Positions 28,477 through 38,124 of a stretch of DNA of 64,000 nucleotides are shown here, piece after piece. The stretch covers positions 124,001 through 188,000 of the forward strand of contig NZ_JAJBZT010000003.1 in NCBI RefSeq assembly GCF_020564625.1. The letters run 5' to 3'. This DNA comes from Leeia speluncae (GTDB taxonomy: Bacteria; Pseudomonadota; Gammaproteobacteria; Burkholderiales; Leeiaceae). Numbering within the stretch: position 1 is the first letter of the stretch; every line of letters begins with the position of its first letter. The notes beneath the pieces were generated by a model. The model saw only the letters and a program-made list of their open reading frames with translations, ran no database searches and was not told where the DNA came from. The position numbers were made by a program, and so were the translations under genes.

Positions 28477-30792
28477 ATGAAAAAAACAGTCATACTGAAT
28501 CATGCCCAGCAACTGATGCTTTCGGGGTTCGAAACCGCGCTTCCAAGTGTACTGAGCAGTGCGTCTGAGTCGCTATTTCTTGCAGCAGAAAAAGAAGGCA
28601 ACCCGATTACATCTGGCCACTTTCTTGATGCCCGCGCCTTACTGACGCAACAACAATCTCCCTTTATGGAAGACTGTGCAATTGCCTTAAAAGCCCTTTC
28701 TCAAGGTTTTATCCTTTCTGCGTACGCCATTTTTACCCCGTCACGTCAAAGCAAAACAATCAAGGCGGATAAGCTCTCACTCATTGACACCAATAGTTTT
28801 GAAGAAGAGCTGTTGGTGGAAGACCTGACGAATATTATTGGGAATCAGGTACATACAGAACTGCGTGAAATGGATATTCGGATGGCCAACTTGTTCGATC
28901 AGCCAGACATTCTTCCGAGAGAAAATCCATTTAGACCATATGTTTTTGCACATGCCATTTTAACGGCAATCGAACCTTACAACCCACCAAGGGCAATCAA
29001 AGATCAGTTAGTTCTTCATTTGCTCAACCAGCTAATCCCTGCTGTTAGGCACATTTACGTAGAGATCAATGCATTTTTTGCGGCAGAAAATATTTCTGAT
29101 GAAATGACGTTACGGATAAAAAAATCGATCGATACAGAGGATGCTTCTGCCAATCAGATGCGCGCCTCTGCACCAGTAGAATCAGAAACAGATCATCTAC
29201 AATCAAACATCAGCCAACTAGGTGATGAGTTCGAGCAGATTTTATCTGCGATTAAGCAAGAGAAAGCCGCAACAGAGAACGTTGCTTCATTCTCTCCGAC
29301 ACTAAAAACCCAACCTCCTCGTACAAAAGCGAGATTTCATTTAGGGTCATTGGGTAAAGCATTTCAACAGTTTTTCCAAGGAGAGGCACCTGTTGCAACG
29401 GCCTCACCAAGCGATACCTCTCACTCGTCTATTCACCAACCGCTATTAGCCGAAATTCATCAGCAAATTCAAGTTGCAGGCGCCGCGGGTAAAGAGACGC
29501 AACCAAATGCGCTGTTAGACAATAAACTCGTTCAAGAACGGGGCAAACTTCGCCAACTAGCTTCCTCTGAGCATGAAAAAGTCACCATCGACCTAATCGC
29601 CATTTTATTTGAGCTAATTTTATCGGATCTAGACGTGCCGGCCGAGATACGAGCACAAATTGGACGATTACAATTTGTGGTACTCAAATTAGCGCTTAAA
29701 GATAGCGCATTACTGAATAACAAAAAGCACCCTGCTCGGCTATTGGTAAATCAGTTAGGTTCCGCCAGCCTCAAACTAAATGAAGTCGACCCAACCGGTG
29801 AAAAGCTGATTGAAGTGGTAAAAGGTATCATTAATCAGCTAGTGGAAGACAATGGAGAACACATTGAGAAATTTAGTGAGCAATTAGAAACACTCTCTTA
29901 TTTTATTCAAACACAATTAGCCCTGAGCAATCATCTAGCAAAAGTTGAAGCACATTTAAATGAAGCGGCTGAGCGATCTAAACATTATGTTCAAATCCGA
30001 GCCAATCTATTAATCAACCACCCAATTGATCAATTAGAAAAAGTTGCTCAAGATTTTCTATTAAATACTTGGTCGAAAGTGCTGGAAGAAAATGCAAAGC
30101 ACCCGCATCCAGAATCCAAGGAACTGATTGGTTTAACTTCCAACCTGATTTGGAGCCTAACGCCTAAGCGCACCACACAAGATCGCGCCATGCTGTTTAA
30201 ACAAATTCCAACAATGAATGAATTGCTAAAAACTGGCTTAGGGTTAATTAACGAAGTTCATCAGCAACATGAGGCATTTTTTAAGTGGCTAGTCTCCACT
30301 CACATGAAATCACTCCGCCCAACGGAAGGGGCAACGCTGTCGGAAACGCCAGCTACTTCGATCACAGTGCCAAATGAAGCCAGCGATTTTCAATATCCGA
30401 CGTCGGCCAAAAATACTCACTCAAGCATTGAAAATAGCTACTTTGTTCAAGTATTAAAGCGGATTGATACGACGATTGATGAACTCAAAGTGGAAGATGA
30501 GGGTGTCACAGACACGCCAATGTCTTTTACTGAAAAACAGAAAATAATCAAGCAGCTAACAACAGGGATGGCCATCCATATCCAACTTGGCAACAAGGCA
30601 TGTACAGCCGTCTTAAGATGGGTTAACAAAGAAAGTAATCACTTTTTATTGATCTTAAAAGATCAACCCACACCACTGATGGTCGATACCGAAACGTTTA
30701 TTAAACTAATCCAAAAAGAACGAATTCGATTTATTGATGAGACCCCCGTTTTTGAACGAGCGGTATTAGCCTTAACAAAAGCAGCTGCATAA
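28477..30792 (+). CDS. DUF1631 family protein (first paralogue)
   Basis: Cytosolic protein of 771 residues with no signal peptide or membrane helix. It matches the DUF1631 layout: an N-terminal block (about 45-225, with SLIDTNSFEEELLVEDL and ENPFRPYVFAHAIL), a variable linker, a strongly conserved core (about 377-480, VPAEIRAQIGRLQFVVLK, HPARLLVNQLGSASL) and a C-terminal small beta domain (about 690-770, GMAIHIQLGNKACTAVLRWV). That last domain recalls PilZ-like folds, but no RxxxR c-di-GMP motif is seen. Function unknown. It is followed by a diverged second copy and a c-di-GMP enzyme. Confidence 0.85.
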   Translation: MKKTVILNHAQQLMLSGFETALPSVLSSASESLFLAAEKEGNPITSGHFLDARALLTQQQSPFMEDCAIALKALSQGFILSAYAIFTPSRQSKTIKADKLSLIDTNSFEEELLVEDLTNIIGNQVHTELREMDIRMANLFDQPDILPRENPFRPYVFAHAILTAIEPYNPPRAIKDQLVLHLLNQLIPAVRHIYVEINAFFAAENISDEMTLRIKKSIDTEDASANQMRASAPVESETDHLQSNISQLGDEFEQILSAIKQEKAATENVASFSPTLKTQPPRTKARFHLGSLGKAFQQFFQGEAPVATASPSDTSHSSIHQPLLAEIHQQIQVAGAAGKETQPNALLDNKLVQERGKLRQLASSEHEKVTIDLIAILFELILSDLDVPAEIRAQIGRLQFVVLKLALKDSALLNNKKHPARLLVNQLGSASLKLNEVDPTGEKLIEVVKGIINQLVEDNGEHIEKFSEQLETLSYFIQTQLALSNHLAKVEAHLNEAAERSKHYVQIRANLLINHPIDQLEKVAQDFLLNTWSKVLEENAKHPHPESKELIGLTSNLIWSLTPKRTTQDRAMLFKQIPTMNELLKTGLGLINEVHQQHEAFFKWLVSTHMKSLRPTEGATLSETPATSITVPNEASDFQYPTSAKNTHSSIENSYFVQVLKRIDTTIDELKVEDEGVTDTPMSFTEKQKIIKQLTTGMAIHIQLGNKACTAVLRWVNKESNHFLLILKDQPTPLMVDTETFIKLIQKERIRFIDETPVFERAVLALTKAAA

Positions 30793-30969
30793 ATCAAAAA
30801 AATATATTCGATAAGAAAATAAAATCTCGATTAAAACAAAAAGTTAATCATTGTTGACAGAAATTTTAAGCAATATTGTCTATACTGCGCTTAACATGAA
30901 TTTGCATCTTTTTCGCCTGCATTTTCAACACCGTTAGCTATTTTTACAGACATCAACATTGAAGCCATC

Positions 30970-33498
30970 ATGATCGATAGAGACGAGCTTTTATCTCTTG
31001 CACAAAAAAAGTTCTTAGCTGAATTTCAAAAAGGCATCCCTGCTGCGCTAACCGCGACAGAAAGCGCGCTTTTTGAGTTAGCAGAGAACGCAACTAGTAT
31101 TATTGAATCCGGCAAATGTTTTGATGCCCGCTCTATGCTAACCACACAACATAACGAGCTCATCAACACCCTATCCAAAACACTAGACTCACTCAGTAAA
31201 CGCAGCTTACAAACTGCCTACAACTCTTTCCGGCCAAGCTTTAAAGGAAAAGGCTTACATGCGGCAGAGCTGACACTGATAGATGCAAATGCATTTGAAG
31301 AAGAATTATTAATTGATGGTTTAACCGCTCAAACCCGTGCCTATAGCTATGAAGCGCTAAATGAACTAAATGTCCGAATCGCGGTGTTATTTGATCAAGA
31401 CGAAATTTTAGAGCGAGAAAACCCGTTCCGTCCTTTTTTGTTTACGAAATCACTCCTTAATGGGATTGACTCTCTCAATCCACCAGTAGAAGTGCATGAA
31501 ACCCTCGTCATCAATCTACAGCGGCATTTATTTCCATTAGCGAAAGAAATTTATCAATCGTTAAATGATTTGCTTGAACGCAACGGCATTTCTGCACAAA
31601 TGCAATTACGCATTCGGAAATCTGCAGATAGTACGAGCACAGCCCATGCTGACGAAGAAAACAACGACGAAGAGCTAGCAGAAGAAGCCACAGAAACCAA
31701 ACGTACGCCTCCAGGCACTACCGTAAATACAAACACGGCGGCGAATCGAAAAGAGATTAGACCAACGCAACATGTATCTAGTATTCAAGGCATGCCGCTT
31801 TCCAATGTAAGCAATCTTTTTGATCAGTTAAGAACCAAAGCAGGCATTCCAAGCGGGGAAATAACAGAAGATACCGGTAGTTTCACGCCTCAAACAGAAG
31901 AGAAATCTCCCATCTCATTTGGTAAAGGCTTACAAAAAATCGGGCAAACGATCCGTAACTTTTTTAATGGCGCAGATGAGTTCTCTTCAGCATCCTTTGC
32001 CAGCCAACCGCAAAGAGAAGTTACACACGCTTTAATGGAAAGTATTTCTGCATCGGCAGAAGCACAGTACACGCAAGATCAACAATTTGATTTAGAAGTA
32101 CACGATACCAAGGTTGTCCGTAATTTAATCATGGAGCAACGTGATCAATTGGCAGGTAAAACCCAAAATGCCAATGAGCGAATGATCATTGATATTGTGG
32201 CCATGTTGTTTGAATTTATTTTGTCAGATCAAGCTGTACCATCAGAAATCCGCGCGCAAATTGGTCGCTTACAGTTTGTTGTATTAAAAGTTGCGCTAAA
32301 AGACCCAAGCCTCTTTAACGAACGTAGCCACCCAGCAAGATTACTCGTCAACCAACTCGGTTCTGCGTCACTTGCTTTGCATGAAGTGGACCCATTAGGG
32401 GACAAGCTGATTAAAGAAGTGAAGTTAATCATTAATGATTTAATAGATGATCATGGTGAACACTTAACCTGTTTTGAAGAGCAATTAGCCCGCTTAGAAA
32501 CCTTCATCCAGCAACAATTAGAAGGTGCAGAACAGTTTATTGATAAGGCCGAGAAGTATATTAATCAGGCGGAAGAAAGAACGATGCGATTTACCCGCAT
32601 CAGTGCCATGATTAGCGCGTCTTTAGAGGGTATTCGCTTAGATAAATACCTAAATGAGTTTTTGGTTTATACCTGGGCAAGGGTGTTAGAAAAAGCCTCT
32701 TTTCATCAAGATCCTGAAGAACATGCATACAAAAACCTGATTTCGGAACTGATCTGGAGCATTGCGCCGAAGCAACACCAAAGTGACCGGAATGTTTTAT
32801 TAAAAATGATTCCACGCTTAATTGGTGTCTTGAAAATTGGCCTTCAGCACACCACCTGGCCTGCAGATAAACGACAAGAATTACTCAATTGGTTAGTAGA
32901 TGCACATACAAGAGCTCTTAGACCATCGACTGTCGTTGGTGTAAATATTCCTCCTTTAGAGTATTTTGTTAAGCGAATTAACACGGTACTTTTTGACCCT
33001 CTTTGGATGCAAACCCCAGGAGACGCATCTGAGGACGAGTTTAAAGAGTTCCCAAATGAAAACTTCTTCCACGAAGTGATTAACGAATTGGAAGGTTCAT
33101 TAGAAACGTTCTCATGGGCGCTGGAAGATACGGTTGCAATCGATCCAACAGAAGCCTATGCTGATTCAGACTGGCTAACCGCAACTAGCACAGCGGGCAT
33201 CACACCCAATATAGAAGTAATGAATCGACTAACAGCGGGAGTTGCCGTAACGTTGCAGCTTGGGTCTAGTCCAACTACCGCAGTGCTTCGCTGGGTCAGC
33301 AAAAAAGCAAAACATTTTGCGATGACCATTCAAGGCCAGAATAAACCGGTTATTCTGGGTGCGAAAGTGTTTTCACGTTTAGTAGATACTGGTCGAGTAA
33401 AGTTTATGGATGACAATCCACTTTTTGAGCGAGCAGTAAACGCCTTGATTCATACAGCGGATGGCATGGATTCCCATTCTGACTTAAGCCTCTCTTAG
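30970..33498 (+). CDS. DUF1631 family protein (second paralogue)
   Basis: Protein of 842 residues with the same three-part layout as its upstream neighbour. The conserved core is at about 413-515 (VPSEIRAQIGRLQFVVLK, HPARLLVNQLGSASL) and the C-terminal domain has GVAVTLQLGSSPTTAVLRWV. The linker at about 215-400 is longer, acidic and unrelated to that of paralogue 1. The upstream 177 bases contain TTGACA (30854-30859) and TATACT (30881-30886), but 21 bases apart, so a standard promoter is doubtful. It is 32 bases upstream of the GGDEF/EAL gene, suggesting co-transcription. Confidence 0.85.
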   Translation: MIDRDELLSLAQKKFLAEFQKGIPAALTATESALFELAENATSIIESGKCFDARSMLTTQHNELINTLSKTLDSLSKRSLQTAYNSFRPSFKGKGLHAAELTLIDANAFEEELLIDGLTAQTRAYSYEALNELNVRIAVLFDQDEILERENPFRPFLFTKSLLNGIDSLNPPVEVHETLVINLQRHLFPLAKEIYQSLNDLLERNGISAQMQLRIRKSADSTSTAHADEENNDEELAEEATETKRTPPGTTVNTNTAANRKEIRPTQHVSSIQGMPLSNVSNLFDQLRTKAGIPSGEITEDTGSFTPQTEEKSPISFGKGLQKIGQTIRNFFNGADEFSSASFASQPQREVTHALMESISASAEAQYTQDQQFDLEVHDTKVVRNLIMEQRDQLAGKTQNANERMIIDIVAMLFEFILSDQAVPSEIRAQIGRLQFVVLKVALKDPSLFNERSHPARLLVNQLGSASLALHEVDPLGDKLIKEVKLIINDLIDDHGEHLTCFEEQLARLETFIQQQLEGAEQFIDKAEKYINQAEERTMRFTRISAMISASLEGIRLDKYLNEFLVYTWARVLEKASFHQDPEEHAYKNLISELIWSIAPKQHQSDRNVLLKMIPRLIGVLKIGLQHTTWPADKRQELLNWLVDAHTRALRPSTVVGVNIPPLEYFVKRINTVLFDPLWMQTPGDASEDEFKEFPNENFFHEVINELEGSLETFSWALEDTVAIDPTEAYADSDWLTATSTAGITPNIEVMNRLTAGVAVTLQLGSSPTTAVLRWVSKKAKHFAMTIQGQNKPVILGAKVFSRLVDTGRVKFMDDNPLFERAVNALIHTADGMDSHSDLSLS

Positions 33499-33530
33499 TC
33501 AACGCCCTTATTAGTCCAACGAGACCGTTC

Positions 33531-35645
33531 ATGTCTGTGATACAGAAAACTAGTACCGCCATTGGGAAACTACATCGTTTAATTGGTATCACGTTTATTT
33601 TGCTGTCGATTGCAGCCATTTTCACGATCTTCAATGCAGGACAACTCAACCATCAAGAAAAATGGTTAGTCACCACCTTGGTGGTCGGTTGTTTAGCGAT
33701 TAGTTACTTATTCACCATTTATCAAATCCGCCGCAAGGTGATTTTTCCGCTAGGCAATCTGCGTCGACTAACAGATGAACTGATTAGTTTTCATCTAAAA
33801 GATGAAAACCCGCCCCACCACCCCGATGCGTTAGTGCATTTGCACAATGCTTTTTTACAGCTATCCAACGCCTTAGAAAGTAGTCGCAGCCAAGTCGAAC
33901 AACAAACTCAGTTACTGAAAAAGAGTTTAGATCAATGGCGAAGTGCAGAAAAAACATTAAATAAACTAGGTGGCAGGCTACAGTTAGCAACCCAAGCGAC
34001 GGCGATGGGGATTTGGGACTGGTATCTAGAAGAAAATACGCATGAGTGGGATACCCAAACCTTTCAGTTTATTGGTATCCCAGATGGTTCCATTACCCCT
34101 TCACTACGGGAGTGGTTAAGGCGCGTTCACCCAGCAGATCTGCCAAAACTTCAAAATTTGATGGAGCAACTTTCATTTGGTCATCTACGCCAGTATAAGA
34201 CGGATTACCGAATACTCTTGCCCGACAATAGCATTCGACAACTCGCCTTATTTGCGAAAACGACATTAGATGAAATGAAAAATGTGGTACGTATTACCAC
34301 GGTGCAAATGGATATTACAGAGCAAAAACTCTCTGAAAAACGCATCATTTATTTGGCCACGCACGATCAACTCACCGGTCTTTATAGCCGTAGCGGCCTA
34401 AAAGAAATGATTAGCAAAACAATCCAATCGGCATTACATGATGATCAGTTTGCTATTTTGCATGTCGATTTAGACCGTTTCAAAAATGTAAATGATGCAC
34501 TTGGACACGTAATTGGCGATGAGTTAATTCAACAAATTTCGGTGAAATTAAGTCGTTTACTTCGAAAAACAGATGCTATTGCCCGTTTTGCAGGTGATGA
34601 ATTTGTGATTCTATTTACACCTATTAACCGAGGAGAAGAGATCGAGCATCTTTGTCGTCGTTTAATGGAAGTCATCACTTTCCCGCACACGGTACAAGAA
34701 TCAGAAGTGTCGCTGACTGCGAGTATTGGCTATGCGGTTTATCCCGCCGATGGTGCAGATGCAGAGACATTAATTCGCCATGCAGATATCAGCATGCAAA
34801 TTGCCAAAACAAATGGAGGAAATCTTGTTCAGCCATTTACCCATTCAATGGTGAAAGATGTTGAAAATCAACTAGATCTAGAGCAAAAACTTCGTCGTGC
34901 AATCGAACTAGAGCGGCTAGAGGTATTCTTCCAGCCTAAAGTAGATACATTGACACGCATCATCAATGGTGCAGAAGCATTGGTGCGGTGGCCGAAAGCC
35001 GAAGGCGGCTATATTAGCCCGGCTAACTTTATTCCGTTAGCGGAAGAACGTGGGTTGATTCAATCGTTAAATCTATTGGTATTGCACAAAACACTTCGCC
35101 ACATGCAGCAGTGGCAAGCAGAAAAGCACACTTTAGTGCCTGTATCGGTGAATTTAAGCGCAGATCATTTCTCTGATCCAAGAACACCCAACAGTATTGA
35201 AGCAATTCTAAAGCAATTTGGAATCGCTCCTAAGTTCCTGCAACTTGAAATTACAGAAGGAATGTTGCTAAGACAATCTGATCAGATTGAGCGCAACCTT
35301 AAGCAAATTCGAGAACTGGGAGTTGAAGTCAGTATTGATGACTTTGGAACAGGCTATTCTTCCCTTTCCTATTTGCACCAATTTAAGGTCGATAATCTGA
35401 AGTTAGATCGATCTTTCATTGCCATGAGTGGTTATGAGCAAGGAGAAGTATCGCTAGTCCCAGCCATTATCAATATTGCCCACTCGCTTAATCTCTCCGT
35501 GACGGCAGAAGGCGTTGAAACCATTCAGCAATATGACTTCTTAAAACTCAATGGCTGCGATCAAATTCAGGGGTTTCTTTTTGCGAAACCCATGCCAGCA
35601 GAAGAATTTGCTGGCATGCTAGAAAAAGGAATGATCAACTTATAA
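33531..35645 (+). CDS. Membrane-bound PAS-GGDEF-EAL c-di-GMP enzyme
   Basis: Protein of 704 residues with two membrane helices (about 19-36 and 45-65), a coiled-coil segment (about 105-145), a PAS domain (about 150-265), GGDEF (about 270-435) and EAL (about 445-700). The cyclase site reads AGDEF (about 352-356) and is preceded at the right distance by an inhibitory-site RxxD (RKTD). The phosphodiesterase site is intact: EAL at about 481 and DDFGTGYSSL at about 602. Phosphodiesterase activity is likely; cyclase activity is uncertain. It follows the second DUF1631 gene closely. Confidence 0.92.
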   Translation: MSVIQKTSTAIGKLHRLIGITFILLSIAAIFTIFNAGQLNHQEKWLVTTLVVGCLAISYLFTIYQIRRKVIFPLGNLRRLTDELISFHLKDENPPHHPDALVHLHNAFLQLSNALESSRSQVEQQTQLLKKSLDQWRSAEKTLNKLGGRLQLATQATAMGIWDWYLEENTHEWDTQTFQFIGIPDGSITPSLREWLRRVHPADLPKLQNLMEQLSFGHLRQYKTDYRILLPDNSIRQLALFAKTTLDEMKNVVRITTVQMDITEQKLSEKRIIYLATHDQLTGLYSRSGLKEMISKTIQSALHDDQFAILHVDLDRFKNVNDALGHVIGDELIQQISVKLSRLLRKTDAIARFAGDEFVILFTPINRGEEIEHLCRRLMEVITFPHTVQESEVSLTASIGYAVYPADGADAETLIRHADISMQIAKTNGGNLVQPFTHSMVKDVENQLDLEQKLRRAIELERLEVFFQPKVDTLTRIINGAEALVRWPKAEGGYISPANFIPLAEERGLIQSLNLLVLHKTLRHMQQWQAEKHTLVPVSVNLSADHFSDPRTPNSIEAILKQFGIAPKFLQLEITEGMLLRQSDQIERNLKQIRELGVEVSIDDFGTGYSSLSYLHQFKVDNLKLDRSFIAMSGYEQGEVSLVPAIINIAHSLNLSVTAEGVETIQQYDFLKLNGCDQIQGFLFAKPMPAEEFAGMLEKGMINL

Positions 35646-35653
35646 GCAGTTGA

Positions 35654-35779
35654 TTAAGCAGGGAATATCATACCAGCTAGTAGGTAGATACCTACCATGC
35701 TAGACACTGCAAACACAATTGCATCACCCAGGCTAGACAAACGATTGGTATCTGAGGTAAGTTGACGAATGTATTTCAT
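35654..35779 (-). CDS. 41-residue single-pass membrane peptide
   Basis: Small frame of 41 residues. The N-terminal third is polar and basic (MKYIRQLTSDTNRLSS); the rest is one hydrophobic helix (about 18-38) ending FPA. GGAGA lies six bases before the ATG, and a promoter with consensus -10 is found 32 bases upstream, so it looks like a real gene and not chance. No family is recognised. A palindrome between its -35 and -10 suggests a TetR-type repressor controls it. It is convergent with the GGDEF/EAL gene. Confidence 0.7.
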   Translation of the reverse strand: MKYIRQLTSDTNRLSSLGDAIVFAVSSMVGIYLLAGMIFPA

Positions 35780-35810
35780 GACACTCTCCGCGTTCAAGGA
35801 ATATGCACTC

Positions 35811-35838
35811 ATTATAGAACGTTCGTTCTATATGTAAA
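35811..35838 (-). promoter_or_regulatory. Promoter of the 41-residue membrane peptide gene
   Basis: On the minus strand TTTACA (35838-35833), 16 bases, then a consensus TATAAT (35816-35811). One mismatch to the -35 consensus. The spacer is almost filled by the operator palindrome. Confidence 0.7.
35813..35832. promoter_or_regulatory. TetR-type operator palindrome
   Basis: TATAGAAC-GTTC-GTTCTATA is a perfect palindrome with eight-base arms, lying between the -35 and -10 elements. Size, symmetry and position fit a TetR-family operator. Its right part, CGTTCGTTCTATAT, resembles the sequence in the efflux operon leader at 46454-46467. Confidence 0.65.
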
Positions 35839-35899
35839 TACACAATTTATCAAACACGTCCAAAAACATTCGCCTGTTGCAAGACTACTACAACTGTTT

Positions 35900-36532
35900 T
35901 TAAGTCGACCTCACTTTAAACCAACCGGTAATACTCATCCGATCTCGGCAAGCAGGCAAGACTTCATGCCAAAAACGTTCCGCCATAAAGATAACCGCAC
36001 GCCCGGCAATCGGCATGATATCTCGTATTTCCGATTCGCCATTTGGGTCTAGATACAATCTTAACTCACCACCATCATCTGACGCCCAATCATCATTGAG
36101 ATAAAAAACGACAGTCAGGACTCTACTGCGCTGACCACGAAATGCGTCTAGATGCTTTTTGTAAAGCGCGCCCTCGTTATAGATCGCAAAGTGGCCCTCA
36201 AACTCATTCAGCCCCATGAAAAACTGCTCATTCATCTGCTGCTTAATCTGATCTAACTGGGTGAAGTACGCCTTCTGCGATGCACTATCGGTTTCAGGTT
36301 CTAGCCACATTACTTCGTCAGAGCGAATACCCTCTTGCACAGTGAAATCGCCACCGCGGCCAATTCCCGCTACATGGAAACCACCCTCTCGATGTGCGGC
36401 CATACACTCTTTACGTAGTGTTTTAACGGAGTCCGCCGGTAAAAAATGATCGACAACGGCCCATCCGTCCTCTGCAATACGAGAGACTAACTCCTCCATG
36501 GCATTTGGCTTGGAAAAGTCGGTGATTTTCAT
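35900..36532 (-). CDS. 2-oxoglutarate/Fe(II)-dependent oxygenase, prolyl 4-hydroxylase-like
   Basis: Cytosolic oxygenase of 210 residues with the double-stranded beta-helix fold. The iron ligands are H and D of HLDAFRGQ (near 128-130) and the distal His in RFWHEVLPA (near 189), and the 2-oxoglutarate-binding Arg is in RMSITGWF. The block SRVLTVVFYLNDDW followed by GGELRLYL is typical of the P4H-like subgroup. The substrate is unknown; some relatives act on ribosomal proteins or translation factors. It is upstream of tlyA on the other side, with 20 bases between. Confidence 0.88.
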   Translation of the reverse strand: MKITDFSKPNAMEELVSRIAEDGWAVVDHFLPADSVKTLRKECMAAHREGGFHVAGIGRGGDFTVQEGIRSDEVMWLEPETDSASQKAYFTQLDQIKQQMNEQFFMGLNEFEGHFAIYNEGALYKKHLDAFRGQRSRVLTVVFYLNDDWASDDGGELRLYLDPNGESEIRDIMPIAGRAVIFMAERFWHEVLPACRDRMSITGWFKVRST

Positions 36533-36552
36533 AGTAGAAACCCTTTGTCTAA

Positions 36553-37311
36553 TTAGGATTTTTTAGCAAAAAGAAAAAACTCTTGGTTACCATCACCACC
36601 CTGAATAGGGCTTTCAAACCAACCCAAAATATTTAGGCCAGCTTGTTTGGCTGCTTCTCGAATATTCTCTTCAACCGTTTGGAAAAGACTAGTGTCTCTT
36701 ACTATGCCCCCTTTTCCCAGCCCTTCCCGTCCTACTTCAAACTGAGGTTTGACCAAACTAAGTATCCAGGCGCCACTTTTCATCAAGGGAACGAGATTTG
36801 GCAAAATAAGGGTTTGCGAGATGAAGGAAACATCCATCACAACCCCATCAAATCCACCATTAGGGAAATGCTCCCCTAAATCGGCTTCACTCAGATGGCG
36901 CGCATTAATTCCTTCTAGACAGACAATCTCTGGGCGATTTCGTAATTTTGCAGCCAATTGATCATGGCCAACCTCTACACCCACTACTTTTGCCGCGCCT
37001 GCTTGCAAGATGCAATCGGTAAAGCCGCCCGTCGACATGCCAACATCTAAAATAATATCGCCGTCTGGGCGAATATTGGATGAACGCAGCGCACCAGCCA
37101 GCTTTAGACCGCCACGAGAGGCATAACGGTCTAGTTCATCAGGCACAATATAAAATTGTGCTTTCGGATCAAATTTACCAGCAGGCTTATTACACAGAAC
37201 ACGATCACCAGCGATTTCTAGAAAAACGCGATCGGATTCGATCATTTGTCTCGCCTGACTACGAGACACAGCCAATCCTTGGCTAACCAATAATTGATCT
37301 AACCGTGACAT
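36553..37311 (-). CDS. tlyA: TlyA family rRNA (cytidine-2'-O)-methyltransferase
   Basis: RNA methyltransferase of 252 residues, often annotated haemolysin A. An S4 RNA-binding domain ([21 protein letters not shown]) is followed by an FtsJ-type Rossmann domain starting DRYASRGGLKLAGAL, with the SAM loop ILDVGMSTGGFTDCIL and the catalytic regions VMDVSFIS and LVKPQFE. Members 2'-O-methylate cytidines in 16S and/or 23S rRNA. Its ATG overlaps the stop of the upstream pseudouridine synthase gene by one base (TAATG), so the two RNA-modification genes are coupled. Confidence 0.92.
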   Translation of the reverse strand: MSRLDQLLVSQGLAVSRSQARQMIESDRVFLEIAGDRVLCNKPAGKFDPKAQFYIVPDELDRYASRGGLKLAGALRSSNIRPDGDIILDVGMSTGGFTDCILQAGAAKVVGVEVGHDQLAAKLRNRPEIVCLEGINARHLSEADLGEHFPNGGFDGVVMDVSFISQTLILPNLVPLMKSGAWILSLVKPQFEVGREGLGKGGIVRDTSLFQTVEENIREAAKQAGLNILGWFESPIQGGDGNQEFFLFAKKS

Positions 37312-38042
37312 TAAAAACGCTCATCGGAACGTAGGTAACGCCATTGTCCAGGGGGAAGATCTCCCAACATAATGCGTCCCACACGAACACGCTTTAATCC
37401 GACAACGCGCAAACCAACTAACTCACACATACGACGAATTTGGCGTTTTTTCCCCTCTTGCAAGATAAAACGTAGCTGATCTTGGTTTTGCCACCAAACG
37501 CGCGCGGGCTTTAGCTTTTCTCCATCTAAAGATAATCCGTGATTCAGCCTACGTAAGCCTTCTTCGGATAAGCGGCCACTCACACGAACCAAATATTCTT
37601 TTTCGAGTTCAGAGGTTTCGCCAATAATTTTTTTAGCAACGCGACCATCTTGGGTAAGTACTAATAAACCGACGGAATCAATATCCAGACGTCCAGCAGG
37701 CGCTAGTCCACGGGTATGAGAAGGGCTAAATTGGATACCGCTACGATCACCAGGAAAGTGATTCTCAGCAGTAATCAGGGTTGCGGCGGGCTTATAGCCA
37801 TCTTCCGCCTGGCCTGAAACATAACCAACCGGCTTATTCAGCAAAATAGTAACGCGATTAGCTTGTTGTCGACTGGCCTCTTTTGCCAGTTCGATTTTTT
37901 GATTCGGCAATATTTTGGAGCCAAGCTCACTGATGATTTGGCCGTCCACTCGGACTAAGCCTTGCGCAATATACTCATCCGCTTCGCGTCTTGAGCATAA
38001 ACCTAACTCTGCCATGCGCTTACTTAAACGGACGGGTTCCAT
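37311..38042 (-). CDS. RsuA/RluB/RluF-family rRNA pseudouridine synthase
   Basis: Converts a uridine in rRNA to pseudouridine. 243 residues: an S4 domain (about 3-60) then the catalytic domain, with the nucleophilic Asp at 120 in [14 protein letters not shown]. The segment [12 protein letters not shown] opens the catalytic domain, and [15 protein letters not shown] is the conserved C-terminal signature. The family contains RsuA, RluB, RluE and RluF, and the exact target is not certain; the sequence looks closest to RluF-type enzymes. Coupled to tlyA downstream. Confidence 0.9.
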   Translation of the reverse strand: MEPVRLSKRMAELGLCSRREADEYIAQGLVRVDGQIISELGSKILPNQKIELAKEASRQQANRVTILLNKPVGYVSGQAEDGYKPAATLITAENHFPGDRSGIQFSPSHTRGLAPAGRLDIDSVGLLVLTQDGRVAKKIIGETSELEKEYLVRVSGRLSEEGLRRLNHGLSLDGEKLKPARVWWQNQDQLRFILQEGKKRQIRRMCELVGLRVVGLKRVRVGRIMLGDLPPGQWRYLRSDERF

Positions 38043-38124
38043 AATGATTCCTGCACATAATAAACAAGGAATTATAACCTATGGCTGCACATCCGTTTAA
38101 GGCAATCTGATAGTTGGACTCTGG

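Noticed and set aside
30854-30886. Promoter TTGACA ... TATACT before the second DUF1631 gene
   Set aside because: The spacer is 21 bases, too long for a normal sigma-70 promoter; not listed as a feature.
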